Shown piece after piece: positions 8,874 to 17,185 of a stretch of DNA of 64,000 nucleotides. Position 1 is the first letter of the stretch. Every line of letters begins with the position of its first letter. The notes under the pieces were generated by a model. That model saw only the letters and a program-made list of their open reading frames with translations. It had not been told where the DNA came from and did no database searches. Where the stretch lies: contig CAWDMC010000003.1 of assembly GCA_963803295.1 (NCBI GenBank), positions 214,191 to 278,190 on the forward strand, read 5' to 3'. The stretch is from CAWDMC01 sp963803295 (GTDB lineage Bacteria; Acidobacteriota; Terriglobia; UBA7540). Position numbers and translations under genes: made by a program.

Positions 8874-8882
8874 TGGTACAAT
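8874..8882 (+). promoter_or_regulatory. Candidate extended -10 promoter of rsmG
   Basis: TGGTACAAT is an extended -10 element (TGn plus TACAAT) ending 7 nt before the rsmG ATG. There is no good -35. Transcription would start at about the start codon, giving a leaderless or nearly leaderless mRNA, which agrees with the lack of a Shine-Dalgarno sequence. Confidence 0.4.
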
Positions 8883-8889
8883 CCTCGGG

Positions 8890-9534
8890 ATGCAAGTATC
8901 GCCTAGCGAAATTCGCCTCTGGCTAGAGCCTTTTGGGCTCGTCCTTTCAGACGACCAAGTTGGACAGATCCGCTGCTACTTGGACCTGCTGCTTCGCTGG
9001 AACGCCAAAATCAACTTGACGGCAATCCGTACTCCCAAGGAGGCTGTGAGCCGCCATTTCGGTGAGAGTCTGTATCTCGCAAAAGTGATAGAGGCTCCCG
9101 GACGACTGCTCGATATTGGAAGCGGTGCAGGATTCCCAGGGCTGGCGCTCAAGATCGTCTTCCCCCAAGAACCCATAGTCCTGTTGGAGCCTATTGCGAA
9201 GAAACGAGCATTTCTGAAGGAAGTTGCCCATGCCTGCAACATGGAACAGACAGAGGTGTTAGGGGATCGGATCGAGCGTTTTGTCGGTCCAAGTAGTATG
9301 AGACTGTTTTCGACCGTGACGGCGAGGGCGGTCGGCCGAGTTTCTGAATTGGCGAGAATGGCGGCCCTATGTTTGGAGTCCACGGGCAAGGTATGCCTCT
9401 GGCTAGGCCAGAATCAAGTGCCAGAGGTCGCGGCAAGCGGCGCGTTCGCCTGGGCGGACGCCGTTCCGATTCCGGGATCGCGGGAACGTGTGATCCTTAT
9501 GGGCACTGTTTCACGTGAAACATCGGGAGTCTAA
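8890..9534 (+). CDS. rsmG: 16S rRNA (guanine-527-N7)-methyltransferase RsmG (GidB)
   Basis: Methylates N7 of G527 in 16S rRNA using AdoMet; loss can cause low-level streptomycin resistance. The 214-aa chain has the family hallmarks 'WNAKINLTAI', the AdoMet-binding loop 'LLDIGSGAGFPGLALKI', 'LLEPIAKKRAFLKEV' and 'VTARAVG'. The length is normal. There is no clear ribosome binding site and the gene may be leaderless. It is immediately upstream of parA-parB, the common rsmG-parAB order near origins; the usual partner mnmG is absent here. A perfect parS is embedded in its last codons (encoding TVSRETS). Confidence 0.95.
   Translation: MQVSPSEIRLWLEPFGLVLSDDQVGQIRCYLDLLLRWNAKINLTAIRTPKEAVSRHFGESLYLAKVIEAPGRLLDIGSGAGFPGLALKIVFPQEPIVLLEPIAKKRAFLKEVAHACNMEQTEVLGDRIERFVGPSSMRLFSTVTARAVGRVSELARMAALCLESTGKVCLWLGQNQVPEVAASGAFAWADAVPIPGSRERVILMGTVSRETSGV
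9507..9522. other. parS: Perfect parS centromere site
   Basis: TGTTTCACGTGAAACA matches the consensus bacterial parS exactly, a 16-bp palindrome. It is inside the 3' end of rsmG, 12 nt before its stop and about 120 bp before parA. ParB should load here, so the site marks an origin-proximal chromosomal region. Confidence 0.95.
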
Positions 9535-9642
9535 AACCTGTTGACCTGGGCACCTGCCCGACGGGCCGCTTGCCTGCACATTACGAACTTGCTCCGCAGC
9601 GCAACTTCTGTTAAATTTCCGAGTTCTCGGGGGATCTTAAGC

Positions 9643-10428
9643 GTGGGTCGTATCATTGCCATTGCGAATCGTAAGGGTGGTGTCGGTAAGACCACTACTG
9701 CCATCAACTTAGGTGCGGCTCTCGCCCGAAAAGACCTCCCCACCTTGCTTGTTGACTGCGACCCTCAGGCCAACTCCACTGGCGGATTGGGCTTTGCCCG
9801 TGATCCGGCCAGGCGTTCTCTCTATCACGGTCTCATGCTCGATGCTCCGCTCGAAAACCTCATTCATGTTACTGATCTACAAGGGCTTTCCATAATCCCT
9901 TCGAGCAAAGACCTGGTGGGAGCTACCGTGGAACTGATCGAACGACCCAGCCGCGAATACATCCTACGAACTAAGATCCAGCCTCTCCATGACAAGTACT
10001 CCTATATCCTGCTCGACTGCCCACCAGCTCTCGATCTGCTTACCCTGAACGCATTAGTCGCCGCTGATTCGGTTCTGGTCCCGGTGCAGTGCGAGTATTT
10101 TGCGCTTGAGGGAGTATCGGAACTGCTCGAAACCCTGATCCGGGTACGCCGTACCTTCAATCCTAAGCTGGCGGTCGAGGGAATCTTGCTCACCATGTTT
10201 GACGATCGCACCAACCTGTCGCACCAAGTTCGAGACGACCTGAAGGATTTCTTTGGAGACCAGGTATTTCGGACCTCGATCCCGCGGAACGTTCGACTCG
10301 CAGAAGCGCCCAGTTACGGCAAGCCCATTTTTCTTTACGATCCCCAGTGCAAAGGGGCTGAGAGCTACACCGAACTGGCTCAGGAGATCATCCATCATGA
10401 CCAGAAAGGCTTTGGGGCGGGGGCTTAG
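9643..10428 (+). CDS. parA: Chromosome partitioning ATPase ParA (Soj)
   Basis: Walker-type partition ATPase that moves ParB-parS complexes over the nucleoid. From GTG 9643 the protein is 261 aa and starts 'VGRIIAIANRKGGVGKTTTA', with the deviant Walker A KGGVGKTT at residues 11-18. Walker A' is 'LLVDCDPQANST' and Walker B is 'YILLDCPPALDLL'. The frame is open back to 9541, but that extension is not conserved in the family, and GTG 9643 follows a GGGGGAT. The 3' end overlaps parB by 32 bp, so the two are translationally coupled. Confidence 0.95.
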   Translation: MGRIIAIANRKGGVGKTTTAINLGAALARKDLPTLLVDCDPQANSTGGLGFARDPARRSLYHGLMLDAPLENLIHVTDLQGLSIIPSSKDLVGATVELIERPSREYILRTKIQPLHDKYSYILLDCPPALDLLTLNALVAADSVLVPVQCEYFALEGVSELLETLIRVRRTFNPKLAVEGILLTMFDDRTNLSHQVRDDLKDFFGDQVFRTSIPRNVRLAEAPSYGKPIFLYDPQCKGAESYTELAQEIIHHDQKGFGAGA

Positions 10429-11266
10429 CGCCCTCATCCAGGAAGTGGAGGCAACCAAGCCCACCGGCGTGGACGAGGTTTCAATCGATCTTATCGATCC
10501 GAACCCTTTTCAACCGCGCCGCAGCTTCTCCGAACAGAGCCTCAAAGACCTCGCCGATTCCATACGCGCCACTGGCGTTGTTCAACCGATTCTCCTGCGT
10601 CGGGCCCCTGCCGAGCGATTTCAGATCGTGGCTGGGGAGCGCCGCTGGCGGGCAGCAGGTTTGGCGGGACTCCAAACCGTCCCGGCAGTCATTCGCGACC
10701 TCTCTGACCAGGACACGATCGAACTGGCCCTCACCGAGAACCTTCTGCGCGAAGACCTGAATCCCCTGGAGGTCGCCCACGCCTATCAACAGCTCCAAGA
10801 GCGGTTCAATCTCACCCACGAGGAGATTGCCGAACGGCTCGGCTCCAATCGGTCAACAGTCACTAACTCATTGCGTCTATTGAGGTTATCCCATGAAATC
10901 CAGGAGATGATTTCAAGGGGCGATCTATCTTCCGGTCACGCGCGCGCCTTGCTGGCCCTGGAATCGACTCAGGAACAGGAACGACTCGCCCGACTGATCG
11001 TCAAACAGGGGTTGTCCGTCAGACAAGTCGAGAAACACGTGGCGACGGCGTCGCAACCCAAACCGACTCCGGTGGAACCTCAGCCCGTGAAAATCGATCC
11101 TAATACCAGGGCGGCCGTTCTCGAACTGGAGCGCACGCTTGGCACTCGAGTGCGTCTCAACGGGGGTTCCGATCGGGGTAAAATAGAAATTCAATACTAT
11201 TCAGCCGAAGACCTGATCCGGATTTACGAAATCATCGTCAATCGTCAAGTAAGCCAGGATGGGTGA
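10397..11266 (+). CDS. parB: Chromosome partitioning protein ParB (Spo0J), CTP-dependent clamp
   Basis: 289 aa from ATG 10397, with AGGAG 11 nt upstream. It begins with the typical 'RKALGRGLSALIQ'. The N-terminal CTPase domain carries 'NPFQPRRSF', 'GVVQPILLRR' and 'IVAGERRWRAA'. The central helix-turn-helix 'THEEIAERLGSNRSTVTNSL' binds parS. The C-terminal dimerisation domain is 'KIEIQYYSAEDLIRIYEII'. The start overlaps parA. Two candidate binding sites lie upstream, within 1.7 kb. Confidence 0.96.
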   Translation: MTRKALGRGLSALIQEVEATKPTGVDEVSIDLIDPNPFQPRRSFSEQSLKDLADSIRATGVVQPILLRRAPAERFQIVAGERRWRAAGLAGLQTVPAVIRDLSDQDTIELALTENLLREDLNPLEVAHAYQQLQERFNLTHEEIAERLGSNRSTVTNSLRLLRLSHEIQEMISRGDLSSGHARALLALESTQEQERLARLIVKQGLSVRQVEKHVATASQPKPTPVEPQPVKIDPNTRAAVLELERTLGTRVRLNGGSDRGKIEIQYYSAEDLIRIYEIIVNRQVSQDG

Positions 11267-11381
11267 ACAGCATCGCGCGAGCAACACTTATTCCTATTGC
11301 CCTTGCTGATCTTCTGGATCGGTGATTCAAGTTGCACCGGCCAAATTCATTCCCCAGCCGGAACGACGCGAGGAGTAGAAA

Positions 11382-11813
11382 ATGTCCTTAAGCTTTCTAA
11401 AGAGGCCGGCGCACGGTGACCAACTGATGCCGGGCGAGGACCTGGCGGGCTACTTCGAACCAGGCGTGGAGATCGAAGGTAAGCTCACGATATCGGCGGG
11501 AACGGTGCGGATCAACACACACCTGCGCGGCGACATCGTTTCGAATGGCAGTGTGATCGTGGCCGAGCAAGGCGAGATTGAAGCAAACATCAAGGCAAAG
11601 ATTGTCAGTGTAGCGGGAAAGGTGAAGGGAAGCATCGAGACGACTGAGCGCCTGGAAATCAAGGAGCACGGAGTGGTGCTCGGAGATGTTCACACCCGCG
11701 TGTTGATTGTTGATGCCGGCGGCTTTTTCGACGGCCAGTGCCATATGCCAATGCCTGAGGCCGAGAAACAGACGGTGGATTCCATCGATCCACGAGCCTC
11801 CACGAGTCCGTGA
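11382..11813 (+). CDS. Bactofilin family cytoskeletal protein
   Basis: 143 aa with a central DUF583 bactofilin beta-helix (GVEIEGKLTISAGTVRINTH, GSVIVAEQGEIEANIKAK, LEIKEHGVVLGDVH). Disordered N and C termini flank it, as is usual. Bactofilins polymerise without nucleotide. The start follows GAGGAG with good spacing. It lies 115 bp downstream of parB on the same strand. In Myxococcus xanthus the bactofilins BacNOP anchor the ParABS system, so this neighbour may scaffold partitioning; that link is inference from position. Confidence 0.92.
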   Translation: MSLSFLKRPAHGDQLMPGEDLAGYFEPGVEIEGKLTISAGTVRINTHLRGDIVSNGSVIVAEQGEIEANIKAKIVSVAGKVKGSIETTERLEIKEHGVVLGDVHTRVLIVDAGGFFDGQCHMPMPEAEKQTVDSIDPRASTSP

Positions 11814-11904
11814 TCACCGCGCATGCAGGAATCGCAGCGCTTCGCACCCCCTGCCGACAGGCTTCCTTTCCTATTGAGCAGACAAATCAAAGTGACGGTC
11901 TTAC

Positions 11905-11972
11905 CGTGGCGCCGGTGTCCCCATCGCCAAAAAACTGTAGCGCCGGTGTCCCCACCGGCGTTTTCGGCGCTG
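11905..11972. repeat. Dispersed palindromic repeat (one partial, one full copy)
   Basis: The full copy at 11937-11972 starts GTAGCGCCGGTG and ends TTTTCGGCGCTG. Inside it CGCCGGT and ACCGGCG form a 7-bp stem with a GTCCCC loop. A partial copy (GGCGCCGGTGTCCCCATCGCC) is at 11908-11928. A nearly identical copy in the opposite orientation is at 46420-46456. The rest of the 305-bp gap between the bactofilin gene and greA shows no gene. Confidence 0.8.
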
Positions 11973-12118
11973 AGAGCCTGCCCTGAGTGGAGCGAAGGGA
12001 CAGCGCAGCTACAGAGTAGGCGTCGGAATTGCCCGTCACTATGATTTGTAATGCTCAGTGTAAGGGCCCTTCCCTCGCGGTCATCGAGCCCGTCGCAATT
12101 TCCCGAGACGAGACATCG

Positions 12119-12598
12119 CTAAACCGTATTTGAATCTTCGTGAATGGTGGTGAGCGCCCGAACCTCAAACTCGCGGCTGCCATTGGGAGTGCGAACGGTC
12201 ACGCTATCGCCGACCTTCTTGCCCATTAAGCCCTTTCCGATGGGAGAGGTGGTCGAAATCAGGCCTTTGCTAAGGTCGGATTCCTCCGTAGTAACCAGCT
12301 TGTACTCGGTTTCGATATCCCGATCGATGTCGTAGACCACCACCTTGGACCCGAAAGCGATGCGGTCCTTGGGAATATTAGCCAGATTGATGAGGGAGAG
12401 ATCGGCCAGCCGCCGTTTGAGCTGGCGCAAGCGAGCGCTTACGATATCCTGGCGATCCTTTGCCATGCTGTATTCGGCATTTTCGCTCAAGTCACCAAGC
12501 GCCCGAGCTCGTTGCAGCTCTTTGGGCAACTCGTGCGTGAGCTCATGCTCGAGCGTCTGAATCTCGTCCTTCAGTTTCTTGACAATATCAATCGACAT
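12119..12598 (-). CDS. greA: Transcription elongation factor GreA
   Basis: Rescues backtracked RNA polymerase by stimulating transcript cleavage. The 159-aa length is normal. The N-terminal coiled coil includes 'LPKELQRARALGDLSENAEY', with the tip acidic pair D-L-S-E-N-AEY needed for cleavage. The C-terminal FKBP-like domain includes 'ISTTSPIGKGLMGKKVGDSV'. It is a single gene convergent with the bactofilin gene. The ribosome binding site is weak (GGACC). Confidence 0.96.
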   Translation of the reverse strand: MSIDIVKKLKDEIQTLEHELTHELPKELQRARALGDLSENAEYSMAKDRQDIVSARLRQLKRRLADLSLINLANIPKDRIAFGSKVVVYDIDRDIETEYKLVTTEESDLSKGLISTTSPIGKGLMGKKVGDSVTVRTPNGSREFEVRALTTIHEDSNTV

Positions 12599-13314
12599 GA
12601 AAAGGTCCAGCCTTGCTTGTCGTAGGATCTAATCATTATAGAGAAAACCCAAAACCGGGCGCAACTGCGCTTAAGCCGATACAGCCGATACGGTCCGGGT
12701 TTCAAGGCCCATAACAGCCGAGGATAGTGGGTAGAGGACGTAATCGATGACACGGTTCCGAGCTGGGCAACCCCCAAAGTCTGCTTGCGAAATCTGCGGC
12801 GAGACCCGGCCGCTATCGCCCAAAAGCTGCACGACCTGGGTTCGGACGGGCCCTTCGACAGGATTCCTGCAAGAGCGGCTGGTAGCCTAGAGCTAGGCTA
12901 CAAAGGTTGCCTCCTCGAATGTCTGGGAGGCGCTCCCTTTGGCGCCCCCGCGAGCCGCGCAAACACATCTATCCATGAGCGGAGTTCTTCACGGGTGGAC
13001 ACCGGCCCTCAACGCAGCGAGATGGTAATTGCGCATCGCCTGTCGTCAACCGGAGGTCCAATCGATTCAGCACACTTACTCCCAGGCCAACCACCCCCTT
13101 ACCCCCTCCTTAGCCAAGGAGGGGAGTTTTATTCCCCTCCTCAGGGCCACCCCTTACCCCCTCCTTGGCCAAGGAGGGGAGTTTTATTCCCCTCCTCAGA
13201 TCAGGAGGGGCCAGGGGTGGTGCTGAGGGCTCATGATGCGAATACACTAATGTCGCTCCGTTTAGCACCGGGCTCACCCGTCAATGCCCGTCAATGAGTG
13301 CCCCATGGTGAGGA
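12599..13314. other. Intergenic region without a convincing gene
   Basis: 716 bp between greA and the fucosidase gene. It holds a small inverted repeat TAGCCTA-gagc-TAGGCTA (about 12885-12902) and the tandem repeat listed separately. An open frame at 12785-13297 runs through these repeats and has no family features or ribosome binding site, so I do not call it a gene. Confidence 0.6.
13091..13221. repeat. Tandem G/C-skewed repeat, two copies plus inverted remnant
   Basis: Copies at 13091-13144 and 13147-13199 are almost identical. Each contains CCCCCTCCTT, AGGAGGGGAGTTTTATT and CCCCTCCTCAG, and each can fold as CTCCTT/AAGGAG and GGGGAG/CTCCCC hairpins. A short remnant, AGGAGGGGCCAGGGGTGG, follows at about 13203-13220. 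Similar C- and G-rich blocks occur at about 57026-57110, so this is a dispersed intergenic repeat type. Confidence 0.75.
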
Positions 13315-14706
13315 TTAGAGAATCACTCCGTCACGCGGACGCTCCTTGCGCACCCAGGTGGTATCGATCACGGGCTCGCCCTCGCATTCCGCCTCGATCA
13401 CGGTTGCCAGTGGATCCGGAGCCCGCTCCGGCATCCCCGTGAACTGCACGCGAAACTCCTCCTGCTTCACCGTGACCGCCTGACCTGTGGCCAGGAGCCG
13501 AGCCGAATTTACCTTCGTCTTCAGTCCGCCAATGGCCACCGTGCTTCCAGGCCAGAAGTGAACGTGGATATACAGCGTGTTGCCCTTGCGAGTGAAGTCG
13601 GCCATCGGGGCCCAATCTCCTTGCACCCGTTGGGTCTCGTAGATTGCTGGACTGTGCTTGTCCATCCAGCGCCCGACCTCGGTGAGAGCGCGAACCGAAG
13701 GCTCGGGAATTGCACCCTCACCCGTGGGCCCGATGTTCAAAAGATAGTTGCCGCCACCTCCGGCGCACTCCGCCAGATTGCGCACAATAGTTTTGGGAGA
13801 TTTCCAGGCATCGTCGGCTCGCTGATAGCCCCAACTATCATTCATGGTCATACAGGTTTCCCAGGCGCGGCCGGATTTGGAAGCCCGAATCTCCTGCTCC
13901 GGAGTCGCGAAGTCACCGGGCAGACCGTTGCGATTGTTCACAATGATGTCAGGTTGCAGGCTGAACACCATTTTGTTCATCTTCTCGGATTCCCATTGCT
14001 CCGCAGTCAGTGGCCAGTCGACGTCGTACCAAAGCACGTCGATTTTGCCGTACTGGGTCAGGATCTCGTGAATGAGTCCATGCGTGTAATCGACAAAGCG
14101 ACGGCGGGCGGCTTCATCCGTGGCACAACGGGCGCCGTCGGGATGATGCCAGTCCATCAGTGAGTAGTAGAAACCGACGCGCAGCCCCTCGGCCCGCGCC
14201 GCCTCAACGTATTCCGCCGCCAAATCGCGCCCCGGACCCTGCTTGGGCGCGCAGTAGCTGGTGAGCTTGCTCGAGAAATTGCAAAAGCCCTCGTGGTGCT
14301 TCGAGGTCATCACCATGTACTTCTGCCCAGCCTGCTTGGCTAGCTTGGCCCAGGCGCGCGCCGCGTTTGGCTTGGGGTTGAACCGTTTGGCAAGCTGCTC
14401 GTACTCGCGTACAGGGATTCCTTCCTTCTCCATGGCCCATTCGTGGTGGCCATAAAGACTGTAGAGCCCGAAGTGAATGAACATGCCGAAGCGGGCAGCG
14501 TTCCACCATTGCATGCGCCGTTGGCGGTCGGCAATGATCTCGGGCGGTTCGGCAGGAGTCTGCTTCTGTGCGGATTCAGTGGCCGGAGCAGGATTGGCAG
14601 CGGGATGGCACGCCGACGTTCCAACCAAGCCGCCGCCAGCGGCTATGGCTGTCGCTCCCAGGCCCAAGCGGCGCAGATAGTCTCGTCTTGAAATGGGATT
14701 ATTCAT
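13315..14706 (-). CDS. Alpha-L-fucosidase, GH29, Tat-exported
   Basis: 463 aa. A twin-arginine signal (SRRDYLRRLGLGATAIAAGG) ending near GTSAC directs Tat export, possibly as a lipoprotein. The GH29 catalytic domain spans about residues 60-380: 'NAARFGMFIHFGLYSLYGHHEW', 'YMVMTSKHHEGFCNFSS', 'GFYYSLMDWHHP'. 'IDVLWYDVDWP' should carry the Asp nucleophile. It releases terminal L-fucose from glycans. The start follows AAAGGAG with 4-nt spacing. It lies 103 bp after a truncated TPR gene on the same strand. Confidence 0.9.
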   Translation of the reverse strand: MNNPISRRDYLRRLGLGATAIAAGGGLVGTSACHPAANPAPATESAQKQTPAEPPEIIADRQRRMQWWNAARFGMFIHFGLYSLYGHHEWAMEKEGIPVREYEQLAKRFNPKPNAARAWAKLAKQAGQKYMVMTSKHHEGFCNFSSKLTSYCAPKQGPGRDLAAEYVEAARAEGLRVGFYYSLMDWHHPDGARCATDEAARRRFVDYTHGLIHEILTQYGKIDVLWYDVDWPLTAEQWESEKMNKMVFSLQPDIIVNNRNGLPGDFATPEQEIRASKSGRAWETCMTMNDSWGYQRADDAWKSPKTIVRNLAECAGGGGNYLLNIGPTGEGAIPEPSVRALTEVGRWMDKHSPAIYETQRVQGDWAPMADFTRKGNTLYIHVHFWPGSTVAIGGLKTKVNSARLLATGQAVTVKQEEFRVQFTGMPERAPDPLATVIEAECEGEPVIDTTWVRKERPRDGVIL

Positions 14707-14809
14707 AGGTCTCCTTTAAGCGGACGTCCCTTCCGGGCGCCCTAGCGGCTGGCACAAGATCTAAGCCCCAGCATCTGGTAAGTGGTCATATCGCCGGGTT
14801 AGCTGGTTG

Positions 14810-15574
14810 TCAAGGGAAGTTTCTGTCTACAGTGGACCTCTCCAGAATCGCCTGCCCAAGCTCGAAATGCAGGCCCGGCAGCCCGGGGTTGATATCGAGC
14901 GCTTTGCGATACTGCGTAATGGCGCCATCGAGATCGTCCTGGCTTAGCTCCGTCTGAGCGAGGATGTGATGGGTCTCGGCCGATTCGGGCGCGACTTGAA
15001 CGAGCCTGACCAACATGTGTGCGGCCAGGTCCGTGTAGGTTCGGTACGCCGTATACAGTAGGCTGGGATCGTTGGGATGAGCGCGGTCAAGCACCTGTAG
15101 GATTTCCAGGGCCCGGGAGAGGTCATGGCCTTGATAATACAGTGAAATTAGATCCATTCCGGCTTGCGACTGCAGCTTGGCGTCTTCGACGTGCCGGAAC
15201 GATTCCTCGATGAGCGCCTTGGCCTGCTGGGAGTGGCCGAGCCGGAGCTCGCTCATGCCCAAGAAGGCCTTCGCATTCCAAAGGGAAGGGCGTAACTTCA
15301 GAGCGGTCCGGAATTCCTCCGCAGCCCCGGCATAGTCTTTTTCCGTGTAGGCGATCACGCCCAGATTCGCGCGTGCCTGGGCGTTGTGAGGATCGAGCTG
15401 GAGGATGCTACGGAATTCCTGCACGGCGATGTCATTCTGTCCGGCCTGCTCAGCCTGAGTTGCGCGCTGGTAATGCCTCTGGATCTCTTGCCGATCGGGG
15501 GTCTGGCTCATCAGGCGGACCGGGGCGAATGCAAAGAGAATAAGTATCAATAGTTTTCTTATCTCTTTTCCCAT
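14810..15574 (-). CDS. Secreted TPR protein, probably C-terminally truncated
   Basis: 254 aa with an N-terminal signal peptide (LLILILFAFAPVRLMSQ) and about five TPR units from residue 30 onward (ARANLGVIAYTEKDYAGAAE, ALDINPGLPGLHFELGQAI). The repeat array stops abruptly after 'ELGQAILERS' with an unrelated tail TVDRNFP. The divergent neighbour, with the similar 'KPDFPGIHFSLGQIYFKM', continues for three to four more TPRs, so this gene appears to have lost its 3' part. No TPR code is visible in the other frames down to 14707. Partners are unknown. Confidence 0.75.
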   Translation of the reverse strand: MGKEIRKLLILILFAFAPVRLMSQTPDRQEIQRHYQRATQAEQAGQNDIAVQEFRSILQLDPHNAQARANLGVIAYTEKDYAGAAEEFRTALKLRPSLWNAKAFLGMSELRLGHSQQAKALIEESFRHVEDAKLQSQAGMDLISLYYQGHDLSRALEILQVLDRAHPNDPSLLYTAYRTYTDLAAHMLVRLVQVAPESAETHHILAQTELSQDDLDGAITQYRKALDINPGLPGLHFELGQAILERSTVDRNFP

Positions 15575-15815
15575 CGAGCATCCCTTTCATCTGAAGTCGG
15601 GTAGGGTTAGCCGTAGCACGCGAGACGTTTCATTGAACAGACAGGGCTGTAGTTGTCTGATCCGCTCGCCATTGAAATTCAAACCCGTCCCTGTTACCTT
15701 TGTAGTCCACGGCAGGGCGGGGCAGGGCGTTCCCGCCCCCTCGGGGTGCGCCGCCAACGCGAAGAACCAAGTAGGGGTTGCGAATGGATTCCGAAAGCGA
15801 CAACCGTTTGATGCG

Positions 15816-17006
15816 ATGAGTGCCTTGGAGCCCACTTTCCACCCAAGTCGTCCAAGGCGGCCGCGGCGTACTAACCTAGCCTCCATTCCCATCCTGACTG
15901 TGATCATATTGTGGTGCTCGCCAGCGCTTTCGTACCCGTCAATGCAGGGCGTGGACAGTTATCTTTCGCAGGCCAGAGAATTCGAAAGCAAGCAAGCCTA
16001 CCCCGCCGCCATAAAGGTTTACGAGCAGGCTTTGAACGCGTTCCCCGGTCAGCCGGAGCTGCTCAAGCGCTTGGGCATTGTGTATCAAACTGAACTCAAA
16101 TTCCAGGAATCTATCGAGGACTTTCAAAAAGCCCTGCAGATCGCTCCTGAGTACGCGGAAGTAAACTTCTACCTTGGACTTTCGTTTTTGGGTCTCAACC
16201 AATATGATAAGGCCCTCAGTTATTTCGAGAGAGAACTGCAGTTTCATCCCGATTATCGCCAGGCCCACTATTATGCAGCCAAGGCTCTGCTGGCTCTTGG
16301 CCGTTCGGGAGAGGCGGTACAACATCTCGAGATCCTGGCCAAACAGAGCCCAAACGACACAAGAGCCTGGTTCGAGATGGCGAGCATCTACCGCTCCCTC
16401 GCCGTGCACGCTTACAACCAACTGGAAAGTATCGATCCCGATTCGGTCCTGCTCCGCGTCTTGCGAGCCGAATCACTGGCCGACGACCGGAACTTCAACG
16501 AAGCGATCAAGCAGTATGACCAAGTCCTAAAAGCAAAACCGGATTTTCCGGGAATCCACTTCTCGCTTGGGCAAATCTATTTCAAAATGAATAATTCCAG
16601 CGAGGCGGAACCGGAGCTCAAGCTGGCTCTTAAAGAAGATCCCGAGAACCCACCGGCGAATTTTATGCTGGGCCAAATTCTGCTGCGGAACAAAAGGGCC
16701 GGCGAGGCGCTTCCCTTTCTTGAGGTCGCGTCGGCGGGCGATCCTACGTTCATGAAAGCTTATCTGGAGCTTGGCAAGTGCTACCTCGAACTGGGGCGGC
16801 TTGAGAGAGCAGAGCAGATACTAACGAAGGCAGCGGCAAGCGATCCGCTTTCGCCGGAACCACATGTTTTGCTAGTGCAGCTTTACGCGCGTCTGAATGA
16901 TGACGAAAAGCGCCAATCCGAGCTCGCCCTCCTCCGGAAACTCGAACAGAAGGGGCGGGAAAAAGTGGAAAGAGGCGTACAAGGATCGGCTCGAAAAAAT
17001 GAATGA
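15816..17006 (+). CDS. Secreted TPR-repeat protein
   Basis: 396 aa from ATG 15816; the frame is open back to 15633, but this ATG precedes a plausible signal segment (LASIPILTVIILWCSPALSYP). At least eight TPR units follow, for example 'KVYEQALNAFPGQPELLKRLG', 'AEVNFYLGLSFLGLNQYDKA' and 'PGIHFSLGQIYFKMNNSSEA'. The C-terminus is charged. It is divergent from the truncated TPR gene and looks paralogous to it. Such solenoids are protein-binding scaffolds; nothing here names the partner. The start is uncertain. Confidence 0.78.
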   Translation: MSALEPTFHPSRPRRPRRTNLASIPILTVIILWCSPALSYPSMQGVDSYLSQAREFESKQAYPAAIKVYEQALNAFPGQPELLKRLGIVYQTELKFQESIEDFQKALQIAPEYAEVNFYLGLSFLGLNQYDKALSYFERELQFHPDYRQAHYYAAKALLALGRSGEAVQHLEILAKQSPNDTRAWFEMASIYRSLAVHAYNQLESIDPDSVLLRVLRAESLADDRNFNEAIKQYDQVLKAKPDFPGIHFSLGQIYFKMNNSSEAEPELKLALKEDPENPPANFMLGQILLRNKRAGEALPFLEVASAGDPTFMKAYLELGKCYLELGRLERAEQILTKAAASDPLSPEPHVLLVQLYARLNDDEKRQSELALLRKLEQKGREKVERGVQGSARKNE

Positions 17007-17185
17007 CCCTTTGACGGCAGCGGCCTTACCGATCCTATCCTGTCAGTGCTTCGACGGGATTTACCCTCAGTCAGAGGCGGAACCTGATTCACCCTAACCG
17101 TGCAGACTCGTCACTGTCCCAAAAAACGTGTCTGCGGATGAAATCCAGTTCTAGCGCTGGTCTCCGACTCTACTACTTCTGATTC

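Noticed and set aside
13091..13221. CRISPR array
   Set aside because: Only two adjoining copies without unique spacers; no cas genes.
12785..13297. 170-codon plus-strand frame
   Set aside because: Mostly translated intergenic repeats (PPYPLLSQGGEFYSPP twice); no ribosome binding site.
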